The notes under the pieces: generated by a model | The model's database searches: none | Seen by the model: only the letters and a program-made list of their open reading frames with translations | Told to the model about the DNA's origin: nothing | Position numbers and translations under genes: made by a program | Origin: Sphingobium sp. HWE2-09 | Lineage (GTDB): Bacteria; Pseudomonadota; Alphaproteobacteria; Sphingomonadales; Sphingomonadaceae | NCBI RefSeq assembly: GCF_035989265.1 | Contig: NZ_JAYKZX010000001.1 | Location: 727,501-791,500, forward strand | Reading direction: 5' to 3' | Length of the DNA: 64,000 nt | Part shown: one piece after another, positions 45,756-53,259 of the stretch | Layout of the letters: each line of letters starts with the position of its first letter | Position numbering within the stretch: the first letter of the stretch is position 1

Positions 45756-45820
45756 GTGTTCCCGCGAAGGCGGGAACCCAATTCGGACGGCGGGTCAGGT
45801 TCCCGCCTGCGCGGGAACAT
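45756..45820. repeat. palindromic intergenic repeat, copy 8
   Basis: GTGTTCCCGCGAAGGCGGGA with the inner CCCAATTCGGACGGCGGGTC and right arm GGTTCCCGCCTGCGCGGGAA then CAT. It lies between gabD and the tartrate/malate dehydrogenase gene, both transcribed leftward. The last copy seen toward the right side of the window. Confidence 0.83.
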
Positions 45821-45826
45821 GCTGCG

Positions 45827-47290
45827 TTACAGTTTCAGCCCGCCAATATGGAACGCCTTGGTTTCCAGATATTCCTCGATCCCGGCATGGGCACCCTCGC
45901 GGCCCAGGCCCGATTGCTTGATCCCGCCAAAGGGCGCCATCTCCATCGCCATGCCGCCGGTATTGAGCACCACCATGCCCGCCTCCAGCCGCTCGCCCAC
46001 GCGAAAGGCGCGATGCAGATTTTCGGTGTAGAAATATGCGGCCAGGCCGAAACTCGTGTCGTTCGCCAGGGCGATGCCTTCCTCTTCATGGGTGAAGCGG
46101 AACAGCGGCGCCACCGGGCCGAACGTCTCTTCGCCCGCCAGCCGCATGTCGCGGGTTGCGCCGGTCAGGATGACGGGCGTGGCGAAACGGTCGCCGGTCG
46201 CGCCTTCGGGCGCCTGCGCGAACAGCGTCGCGCCATGGGCCAGCGCATCGTCGACATGCGCCCTGACCTTTTCCACCGCCGCCCGGTTGATCAACGGCCC
46301 GATCGTGCTGCCGTCCTGATCGCCCGGCGCGATCTTCAGGGCCGATACCGCTTTGGCCAGCTTCTCAGCGAAAGCATCGTGAATGCCGTCCTGCACCAAT
46401 ATGCGGTTGGCGCAGACGCAGGTCTGGCCCGCATTGCGGAACTTGCTCGCCATCGCCGCCGCGACCGCCAAGTCGACATCGGCATCGTCGAATACGATCA
46501 GCGGCGCATTGCCGCCCAGTTCCAGGCTCAACCGCTTGATCGTGTCGGCGCTCTGCCGCATCAACAGCGCGCCCACGCGCGTCGATCCGGTGAAGGACAA
46601 TTTGCGCACCGTCTCGCTGCCGGTCAGCACCGCGCCGATCGGCGCCGCCTGCCCGGTCACGATGTTGATCACCCCCTTGGGAAATCCTGCTTCTTCCGCC
46701 AGCTTGATCAGCGCCAGCGCGGTATAGGGCGTCAATTCCGAAGGCTTGACCACCACCGGGCATCCCGCTGCCAGCGCGGGCGCGCATTTGCGGGTGATCA
46801 TCGCCGCCGGGAAATTCCATGGTGTGATCGCCGCCGACACGCCGACCGGCTCCTTCATCACCAATATGCGCCGATTGGCTTCGGGGGCGGGGATGATGCT
46901 GCCGTCGATCCGGCGGCCTTCTTCGGCGAACCATTTGATGAAGCTCGCCGCGTAACGGATTTCGCCTTCGGATTCCGCTATGGGCTTGCCCTGTTCGGCG
47001 GTCATGATGCGGCCCAGATCGGCCACATTGTCCATCACCAGCGCATACCAGCGTTCCAGCAGGTTGGCCCGTTCCCCGGCAGTCTTCGCGCGCCATGCGG
47101 GCCACGCCGCCTGCGCTGCATCGACTGCCGCCTGCGTATCGGCCTCGCCGCAATCGGGCACGGTGCCGATGATCGCCCCGGTCGCCGGATTGTCCACGTC
47201 CAGCGTCGCGCCGGACGCCGCGCCCGTCCATTGCCCGCCAATATAGGCTTGCTGAACGAACAGGGCGGGGTTGTTGAGGATAAGGGTCAT
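45827..47290 (-). CDS. gabD: NAD(P)-dependent succinate-semialdehyde dehydrogenase
   Basis: 487 residues. It contains ITPWNFPAAMITRKCAPALAAG, the catalytic Glu in LSLELGGNAPLIVFDDAD, the nucleophile Cys291 in NAGQTCVCANRI with a second Cys two residues later as in GabD enzymes, and MEMAPFGGIKQSGLGREG. It converts succinate semialdehyde (from GABA or putrescine routes) to succinate. The ATG at 47290 overlaps the stop of the acetyltransferase gene (ATGA), so the two are coupled. The aminotransferase and PuuC-like dehydrogenase nearby make a GABA/polyamine role likely. Confidence 0.88.
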   Translation of the reverse strand: MTLILNNPALFVQQAYIGGQWTGAASGATLDVDNPATGAIIGTVPDCGEADTQAAVDAAQAAWPAWRAKTAGERANLLERWYALVMDNVADLGRIMTAEQGKPIAESEGEIRYAASFIKWFAEEGRRIDGSIIPAPEANRRILVMKEPVGVSAAITPWNFPAAMITRKCAPALAAGCPVVVKPSELTPYTALALIKLAEEAGFPKGVINIVTGQAAPIGAVLTGSETVRKLSFTGSTRVGALLMRQSADTIKRLSLELGGNAPLIVFDDADVDLAVAAAMASKFRNAGQTCVCANRILVQDGIHDAFAEKLAKAVSALKIAPGDQDGSTIGPLINRAAVEKVRAHVDDALAHGATLFAQAPEGATGDRFATPVILTGATRDMRLAGEETFGPVAPLFRFTHEEEGIALANDTSFGLAAYFYTENLHRAFRVGERLEAGMVVLNTGGMAMEMAPFGGIKQSGLGREGAHAGIEEYLETKAFHIGGLKL

Positions 47291-48144
47291 CCGAGCGCCT
47301 GCGTGGTCAGAGAGAAGGTCGTGATCGACGGATCGCTCGCGGGCGCCGGGCCGCGCATCATGCGCATCACCCGGCCGACACAGGGCAGCCCCAGTTCGTC
47401 CAGCCAGCCGCCCAGGCCGCTTTCTTCCGGCACGTCCAGTCGGCAGAACATGCCGCTATTGGACCCCAGCCAATGGGAAATCAGCGCCTTCGCCCCGCCC
47501 GTATCGGGCGCGATCGTCGGCCCGACGACATAGCCCCGGCCGAACCGGCGGAACAGCGCAAAGCCCACCGGTTCGTTGTTGCGCGTCAGCACCACGCCCT
47601 GCGCGCCCGGCACCAGCGCGTCGAGCAGCGCATCGCGATCCATGCCCGAAGCGCGCCGCGCCAGGTCACGCAGCGTCGGCATATCCTTCACCCCCAGCGG
47701 CCGCACTCGCTCGTCGGGGATCAGTTCCGCCATTGGCACTGCAAAGGCCGCGCCCTGATGCTGGAACACCGGACCATAGGGTTCGAACCCCAGCTTACGA
47801 TAGAGCGGCGCGCCTTCTTCCGTGGCGTTCAGCAGGACGGTGCGACCGTCTAGGTCGCCCAGCACCGCTTCCATCAGCCGCCGCCCCAGCCCCATGCCCT
47901 GCGCGCGGGGGGACACGATCACCATCCCCAGCGTCGCGGCATCCGCGCCATAGAGCCACGCCATGGCAGTGCCGATCACTTCACCGTCGCGCTCGACCAC
48001 ATAGCCAAAGCCGAGGCCGAACAATATCTCCCAATCCTCGATGCGGTGGGGCCATTTCTGCTCGCTCGATAGCATATGGCCGGCGGCCAGATCGTCCGCG
48101 GTCATCCGCCGCAACGTCACCATCGCCTCTATATCTGTCGCCAT
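47287..48144 (-). CDS. GNAT acetyltransferase with Acetyltransf_18-type C-terminal domain
   Basis: 285 residues in two halves. The N-terminal GNAT fold has ERDGEVIGTAMAWLYG, the acetyl-CoA loop VSPRAQGMGLGRRLMEAVL and VLLNATEEGAPLYRKLGFEP. The C-terminal half (RASGMDRDALLDALVPGAQG, then VGFALFRRFGRGYVVGPTIA) matches the second acetyltransferase-like domain typical of YitH-type proteins. The acceptor is unknown. It heads the acetyltransferase-gabD pair and is divergent from the PuuC-like aldehyde dehydrogenase gene. An amine or amino-acid acceptor would fit the neighbourhood (inference). Confidence 0.85.
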   Translation of the reverse strand: MATDIEAMVTLRRMTADDLAAGHMLSSEQKWPHRIEDWEILFGLGFGYVVERDGEVIGTAMAWLYGADAATLGMVIVSPRAQGMGLGRRLMEAVLGDLDGRTVLLNATEEGAPLYRKLGFEPYGPVFQHQGAAFAVPMAELIPDERVRPLGVKDMPTLRDLARRASGMDRDALLDALVPGAQGVVLTRNNEPVGFALFRRFGRGYVVGPTIAPDTGGAKALISHWLGSNSGMFCRLDVPEESGLGGWLDELGLPCVGRVMRMMRGPAPASDPSITTFSLTTQALG

Positions 48145-48347
48145 GCCTCTTGCTCCTCGGCGGAAAAGGAACGTCCGCCTGCTCTACCTCAATCCGTGGG
48201 CGGGACATTAGGATCGTGCGTCAAGCATTGGCTGCCGCCTTCGCCCCGATTTTGGAAGATTATCGCGCGTATTTTCCCGTGCAACTGCAACAAATGCCGT
48301 CCCGCCTGCCTATTATGTCGGGAAGCGCGGACAAGGAGTAGCATGGC

Positions 48348-49820
48348 GTGGACGCTTTCGACCCCGATCAGATCATCCTGCCGCAAGCGAATAATTTCAT
48401 CGGCGGCCGCCGCGTCGCAGGACGCGGCCCTTCGATAACCGTGCGGCGGCCATCGGACGGACGCGTCCAGGCCGAACTCGACAGCGTCGATGCGAACCAG
48501 TTGAGTCACGCGGTCGAGGACGCCCAGCGTGCCTACAAGACCAGCGGCTGGGCGCAAAGCGATCCCCGCGCCCGGATGAAGGTGATGCGCCGCTGGGCCG
48601 ACCTGATCGAAGCGGATGCCGCCACCCTGGCCCCGCTCGAAGCGCTGGGGTCGACCCGGATGCTCAAGGAAATCAACGCCTGGGACTTGAGCTACACCGC
48701 CGAAACTATCCGCTTCTTCGCCGAATGGGCGGACAAAGTCGGCGGCGAAGTGGCGGCCACCACGCCCGACAAACTCGGCCTCACCATCACCGAACCCTAT
48801 GGGGTCGTCGCCGCGATCGCGCCGTGGAACCTGCCACTGGTGATGGCAGGGTGGAAGATCGCGCCCGCCATCGCCGCGGGCAACAGCATCGTCCTCAAAC
48901 CGTCCGAAATGACGCCCTTCAGCATCGTGCGCCTCGCCGAACTGGCGATCGAAGCGGGGCTGCCGGCTGGCATTTTCAACATCGTGCAGGGCGATGGTCG
49001 CAGCGTCGGTGACCCACTGGTACGCCGCCCGGAGGTCGCAAAGGTCACCTTCACCGGATCGACCCGCACCGGCGCTGCCATCATGGCCGCCTGCGCGCAA
49101 ACCGGGCCGAAGCCTGTAACGCTGGAACTGGGCGGCAAAAGCCCACAGGTCATCTTCGCGGATGCGGCGCTCGAAAAGGCCTCGGCCCTCGTCGCCCGCG
49201 CCATCACCTTAAACGCAGGCCAGGTCTGCGTCGCAGGATCGCGCCTGCTCGTGCAGGACAAGGTCGCCGATCAGGTGATCGACCGCATCTTGACCGCCTT
49301 CGCCGCGCATAAGGCGGGACCGACCTGGGCGGCGGACACGACGTTGGGACCGATCATTTCCGAAGGGCAGCGCGACCGGATGGACGGCATCGTCGGTCGC
49401 GCTATCGCCGCTGGCGCGGAAGCGCTGACCGGCGGCGGCAGTGCCACCGCGCCACAGGATGGAAGCTATTTCGCCCCGACCCTGCTCGCCAATGTCGATC
49501 AGAAAAGCGAAGTGGTGCAGGGTGAAATCTTCGGCCCGGTCCTGACCGTCCAGACCTTTGCCGACGACGACGAAGCCTATGCGCTGGCGAACGACAGCGA
49601 CTATGGCCTGGCCGCCGGCGTCCACACCGCCGACCTCAACCGCGCCCTGCGTGCCACCCGCGCGTTGGAAGCCGGCACCATCTGGGTCAACCGCTACGGC
49701 CGCAGCAACGACTTCATCCTGCCGACGGGCGGCTATAAACAATCGGGCATCGGCAAGGATCTGGGCCGCGAAGCCTATATGGCGAACCTGAAGATCAAGG
49801 TGGCGTTGATCGAGTTTTAA
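48348..49820 (+). CDS. aldehyde dehydrogenase, PuuC/betaine-aldehyde-dehydrogenase-like
   Basis: 490 residues. Motifs are VVAAIAPWNLPLVMAGWKIA, the catalytic Glu in VTLELGGKSPQVIF and the nucleophile Cys294 in NAGQVCVAGSRL; the C-terminus GGYKQSGIGKDLGREAYM is typical of the gamma-glutamyl-aminobutyraldehyde / betaine-aldehyde group. It starts at GTG 48348 with AAGGAG 9 nt upstream; an ATG at 48343 is in another frame. It is divergent from the acetyltransferase-gabD operon and ends 7 bp before the parE stop, which is convergent with it. The likely substrate is an amino-aldehyde derived from the oxidases downstream. Confidence 0.88.
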   Translation: MDAFDPDQIILPQANNFIGGRRVAGRGPSITVRRPSDGRVQAELDSVDANQLSHAVEDAQRAYKTSGWAQSDPRARMKVMRRWADLIEADAATLAPLEALGSTRMLKEINAWDLSYTAETIRFFAEWADKVGGEVAATTPDKLGLTITEPYGVVAAIAPWNLPLVMAGWKIAPAIAAGNSIVLKPSEMTPFSIVRLAELAIEAGLPAGIFNIVQGDGRSVGDPLVRRPEVAKVTFTGSTRTGAAIMAACAQTGPKPVTLELGGKSPQVIFADAALEKASALVARAITLNAGQVCVAGSRLLVQDKVADQVIDRILTAFAAHKAGPTWAADTTLGPIISEGQRDRMDGIVGRAIAAGAEALTGGGSATAPQDGSYFAPTLLANVDQKSEVVQGEIFGPVLTVQTFADDDEAYALANDSDYGLAAGVHTADLNRALRATRALEAGTIWVNRYGRSNDFILPTGGYKQSGIGKDLGREAYMANLKIKVALIEF

Positions 49821-49827
49821 CGTCGCG

Positions 49828-50142
49828 TCACATAAACCCATCGCCCGCGGCCAGCGCATCCAGGTCGCGTGCGCCGTGAACGACGCGCACGATCACGATC
49901 TCTTGGCCGGAAAACTGATAGTAGGCGGCATAGGAACCATGGACCAACACCCGCAGCCCGACCGCCAGATGATCGCGCGGCGGGCCGGATAACGGGAAGT
50001 ACTCCAACCGCGCCAACGCGGATTGCAGCGATCGGATATAGCGGGTCGCGCGGTCTTCCGATACCTCCATGGCGATATGAAACCAGATATCCGCCAGATC
50101 GCCTTCCGCCGTGTCGGTCAGGCGGATCAGGTATCGGCTAAT
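49828..50142 (-). CDS. parE: ParE/RelE-type toxin, apparent ATT start
   Basis: The conserved ParE-like sequence reads S-R-Y-L-I-R-L-T-D-T-A-E-G-D-L-A-D-I-W then FHIAMEVSEDRATRYIRS and ends with the typical strand region GLRVLVHGSYAAYYQF and IVIVRVVHGARDLDAL. The first in-frame ATG (50070) would remove the first 24 residues of the fold. No ATG, GTG or TTG lies upstream in frame, but GGGAGG sits 5 nt before an ATT at 50142, and starting there gives a 104-residue protein of normal ParE length. The parD stop overlaps this start region. ParE toxins inhibit gyrase; the antitoxin is encoded immediately upstream. Confidence 0.7.
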   Translation of the reverse strand: MSRYLIRLTDTAEGDLADIWFHIAMEVSEDRATRYIRSLQSALARLEYFPLSGPPRDHLAVGLRVLVHGSYAAYYQFSGQEIVIVRVVHGARDLDALAAGDGFM

Positions 50143-50402
50143 AGCGTCCTCCCGCGTGCGATGATGGCGTCGGCATCGAACGGCTTGACGCGACCGGCGG
50201 CGATATCGGCCAGACCCTTGTCGATGTCGCTCCGCAACGCTTCTAATTGCTGGACATGCTGGCTGCGCTTTGTCTTCAAATCGCGGATCGCCTCACGCAC
50301 CACTTCGCTGGTGGACGCATAGTCCCCAGTTTCAACCACGCTTTTGACGAAAGCCGCCATTTCGGCAGGCATCGTCACCGTCATCCGCTCGATTGTGGAC
50401 AT
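50127..50402 (-). CDS. parD: ParD-type antitoxin
   Basis: 91 residues. The N-terminal ribbon-helix-helix is STIERMTVTMPAEMAAFVKS, continuing VVETGDYASTSEVVREAIRDLK (typical ParD/CC2985 family), and the C-terminal toxin-binding helix is ADIAAGRVKPFDADAIIARG. The start at 50402 has AGGAG 7 nt upstream; ATGs at 50417 and 50408 are less well placed. Its end overlaps the start of parE, as in toxin-antitoxin operons. An inverted repeat sits 12 bp upstream for autoregulation. The module may stabilise the replicon carrying repA-parAB. Confidence 0.88.
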   Translation of the reverse strand: MSTIERMTVTMPAEMAAFVKSVVETGDYASTSEVVREAIRDLKTKRSQHVQQLEALRSDIDKGLADIAAGRVKPFDADAIIARGRTLLADT

Positions 50403-50413
50403 GACCATTCTCC

Positions 50414-50442
50414 TCACAAATCATACTTAATCCTATTTGTGA
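50414..50442. promoter_or_regulatory. parDE operator candidate
   Basis: Perfect 8-bp inverted repeat: TCACAAAT at 50414-50421 and ATTTGTGA at 50435-50442, separated by 13 bp and centred about 26 bp upstream of the parD ATG at 50402. Ribbon-helix-helix antitoxins bind such palindromes to repress their own operon. Confidence 0.65.
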
Positions 50443-50469
50443 AGACATGCCAAGCTGTTACCGTACGAA

Positions 50470-51602
50470 TTAGCTCTCGGCAAACCGCCCGATCCGATAA
50501 GGCGCCAACGGAATATCCGTCCCCCCTTCGCGATCATCTCCGCCATCGTCTCGCCCACGCCCGGCCCGATCTGGAATCCCGACCCGGAAAAGCCGAACGC
50601 ATAATATAGCCCGCTGGTCGTCGCGCTCGGTCCCATCACCGGCTGGCTGTCGGGCAGATAACCCTCGATGCCGGACCAGACCCGGATGATGTTGAGCTTC
50701 CCCAGCGACGGCGCCAACCGCCGGATCTGCTTCAACTGGCTCAGCGTATTTTGCGGCTCGACATAGGCGCGATATCGGTCGGGAAAGGATGGGCCGCGTG
50801 TGCTGCCGCCCAGCACGATATTGCCGCGCGCCACCTGCCGGAAATAGACCGTTTCCTCCTCGACCGGCGTCATCACGCCGACCGCAGGCGCGATCGCATA
50901 GGGCACAGGTTCGGTGACACTCATATTCGGCCCCTTGGGCACGATCGGCACCGGCTCGCCGAACTGCGAGGACAGCGCATTGCCCCACGCGCCCGCCGTC
51001 ACCAGCAGCAACGGCGCGCGGAACGTCCGCCCGTCCGCCGCCGTAACGATGAAATCCTCGCCCACCTTCTGCGCGTCCACGATCTTCGTATTCTCGTGGA
51101 TCACCGCGCCCAGTCGCTCCGCCGCCCGCGCAAAGGCCGGAGCGGCCAGCCGCGGATTGGCATGGCCATCGGTCGGCGAATAGGAACCGGCCAGCACATC
51201 GGCGCCAAAGAACGGAAACCGGTCGCGCAGCGCATTGCCGCTCAACAATTCCAGGTCCAGACCTTCGTGGCGCGCCTGCGCGGCATAATCCTCCATCGAT
51301 CCTACCAGTTCGGGCCGCTCGCGATAGCAGACGCGGATATGCCCCGACTGGAGATATTCGATATCCGCGCCCAGCAATTCTCGCGACCTGCGCCAGATGG
51401 CGATGGCGCGATTGGCGAGCGGCAACTGGTGCATCGCGCGTCCTTGCCGCCGGACATTGCCGAAATTGGTGCCGCTTGCCTGCCGCCCGATCAGGTCGGT
51501 TTCCAGCAACGTGACCGACATGCCATGCCCACGCAGGAACAGCGCGGCGGATGATCCCATCAGCCCGCCGCCCACTATGATGACGTCGCTCGCCGCGCTC
51601 AT
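50470..51602 (-). pseudogene. FAD-dependent oxidoreductase beta subunit (HcnC/OoxB/LhpB-like), frameshift near 3' end
   Basis: A DAO-family flavoprotein (MSAASDVIIVGGGLMGSSAA with the FAD motif, later IPVSPKG-type region PVPIVPKGPNMSVTEPVPYA, and GLYYAFGFSGSGFQIGPGVG). It starts at ATG 51602 with GGAGAAGAG upstream. The frame breaks at a G6 tract (50521-50526): as written it reads on to 50433 with a foreign tail, but one added G gives AKGGTDIPLAPYRIGRFAES and a stop at 50470, the expected end. It would be the beta subunit of a heterotrimeric amine/imino-acid or opine dehydrogenase with the two genes before it. The break may be a sequencing error. Confidence 0.78.
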
Positions 51603-52972
51603 GACTCTTCTCCAACGCCGACGGACAGCGGTTTGACCGGCGCCTGACCCCGCAGGCGTCCCACCTGTTCCAACGGCACGCCGCTCTCCGCCGCGATCAG
51701 TTCCGCCGCCGCCAGCCCGCAATAGCGCCCCTGGCACCGGCCCATGCCGACCCGGCTGAACGCCTTGGCCCGGTTCGCCTCCTGCGCGCCCGTCTCCCGC
51801 ATCACCGCGCGCAGGTCGCCAGCCGTTACGCCCTCGCAGCGACACAAGATCGCGTCGTCGGGCAGGGCGGCCGCCTGCGCCACCGGCCAGGGAAAGGCCG
51901 TCGCCAGCCCCCGCGCGAACTTGGCATAAGTGGCGACATCCCCGCGCAAGGACGACATCTCGCCTTTATCGACCGGCAACCCCAGATCGCCCAGCGCCGC
52001 CAGTGCGCTCAATCGTCCGCTCGCCTCCGCCGACCGGGCGCCCAATATCTTCGCGCCGTCACCCGCCAGATAGACGCCCGCCACGCTCGACCGCCCATCG
52101 CCATCACGCTCGGGCAACCATTGCCGCGTCCCGGGATCGAAGACAAAGGCACAACGCGCCAGATCCGCCAGCTGCGTTTCCGGTCGCAAATGATGCCCCA
52201 TCGCCACCGCATCGCAGGCGATCGTCTCAACCCGACCCGACGCCGCCCGAAACCGCACGCCGCCAACGCCCGCTTCGGCATCGCCCATGATCTCGACTGG
52301 CGTTACCCCATTATGCACTGCCACGCCCGCGCGCTTCAGCTTCATCGTCAGCGCCACGCCGTTCCACAGGACGGACGGCATCGCCAGCAGATCGGGCAAA
52401 GCCTTGACCCGCGCGCTGAAGGGCGAGGTATCCAGCACCGCCGCCACATTCGCCCCGGCCTCCACATATTGGCTCGCGACCAGATAGAGCAACGGTCCCG
52501 ATCCCATGAACACGACCTTGTGCCCGATCGACACCGCTTGGGCTTTTAACGCCACCTGCGCCCCGCCCAGGCTGTATGCGCCCGCAAACTGCCAGCCCTT
52601 GACGGGCATCAGTCGATCGGTCGCGCCGGTGCACAACAGCAATGCGTCGAACGGTAAAGCCGCCTGACCTGTCGCACTCGCCGTCCACACATGGCTGCCC
52701 GCGATATTCCACACCAGCGTCTCGGGCCGATAATCGACCGCTTCCTTCAACCCGTCGAACGTCTCGTGCAGCGCCTGCGCCCGTCCCGCTTCCGTGCCAT
52801 AAAGTTTCGCATAAGGCCGGGTGAAATGATCGGGCTGGCGGCGATAAATCTGCCCGCCATCGCGCCGCCCCTCATCGATGACGATGGGGCGAATACCCGC
52901 CGCCACGCAGGCTTGTGCCGCACGCGTACCGGCAGGCCCGGCGCCGACGATGATTATATTTGGCTGGGCCAT
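51599..52972 (-). CDS. FAD/NAD(P)-binding dehydrogenase alpha subunit with Cys-cluster (HcnB/OoxA-like)
   Basis: 457 residues. N-terminal FAD motif IIIVGAGPAGTRAAQACVAA; second nucleotide site VVFMGSGPLLYLVASQYV; ILCRCEGVTAGDLRAVMRET and VGMGRCQGRYCGLAAAELI form the C-terminal Fer2_BFD-type [2Fe-2S] cluster with four Cys. This is the large subunit of the HcnABC / octopine (opine) oxidase / hydroxyproline dehydrogenase group that uses a small [2Fe-2S] subunit and a DAO-type flavoprotein. Its stop overlaps the start of the beta subunit (ATGA) and its start overlaps the small Fe-S subunit gene by 19 bp, so all three are made together. Confidence 0.88.
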   Translation of the reverse strand: MAQPNIIIVGAGPAGTRAAQACVAAGIRPIVIDEGRRDGGQIYRRQPDHFTRPYAKLYGTEAGRAQALHETFDGLKEAVDYRPETLVWNIAGSHVWTASATGQAALPFDALLLCTGATDRLMPVKGWQFAGAYSLGGAQVALKAQAVSIGHKVVFMGSGPLLYLVASQYVEAGANVAAVLDTSPFSARVKALPDLLAMPSVLWNGVALTMKLKRAGVAVHNGVTPVEIMGDAEAGVGGVRFRAASGRVETIACDAVAMGHHLRPETQLADLARCAFVFDPGTRQWLPERDGDGRSSVAGVYLAGDGAKILGARSAEASGRLSALAALGDLGLPVDKGEMSSLRGDVATYAKFARGLATAFPWPVAQAAALPDDAILCRCEGVTAGDLRAVMRETGAQEANRAKAFSRVGMGRCQGRYCGLAAAELIAAESGVPLEQVGRLRGQAPVKPLSVGVGEES

Positions 52973-53259
52973 GATGCCTCCGGCTGGCTGGTAAGGATGC
53001 GCTGGCCCGACGCGGCCAAGGTGGAACAGGCCCGCAGCCGATCGCCACTTTCAGTCCACACCCAACAATCCTGACACGCGCTCATCAGGCAGAAGCCCGC
53101 GCGTTTTTCCGGCCCGAATTCCGACTGCCGCAACGTCCCGCCACGGCTCAACAGCGCCACCATCAGCGTGTCGCCCTCCAGCGCATCGATCGGCGCACCA
53201 TCGACATGCAAGGTTACGGGCGGACGGTCGGTTTCCCCCAGTCGAACGAACCGGCTCAT
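52954..53259 (-). CDS. small [2Fe-2S] subunit (HcnA/OoxC-like)
   Basis: 101 residues with a ferredoxin-like (Fer2_4) fold. It has the four-Cys arrangement in GFCLMSACQDCWVW and LRACSTLAASGQ and the lead-in TLHVDGAPIDALEGDTLMVA. The start at 53259 overlaps the ABC ATPase stop (ATGA) and its end overlaps the alpha subunit start by 19 bp. It passes electrons between the flavins of the oxidase. The longer frame from 53292 overlaps the ABC gene and is not used. Confidence 0.87.
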   Translation of the reverse strand: MSRFVRLGETDRPPVTLHVDGAPIDALEGDTLMVALLSRGGTLRQSEFGPEKRAGFCLMSACQDCWVWTESGDRLRACSTLAASGQRILTSQPEASWPSQI

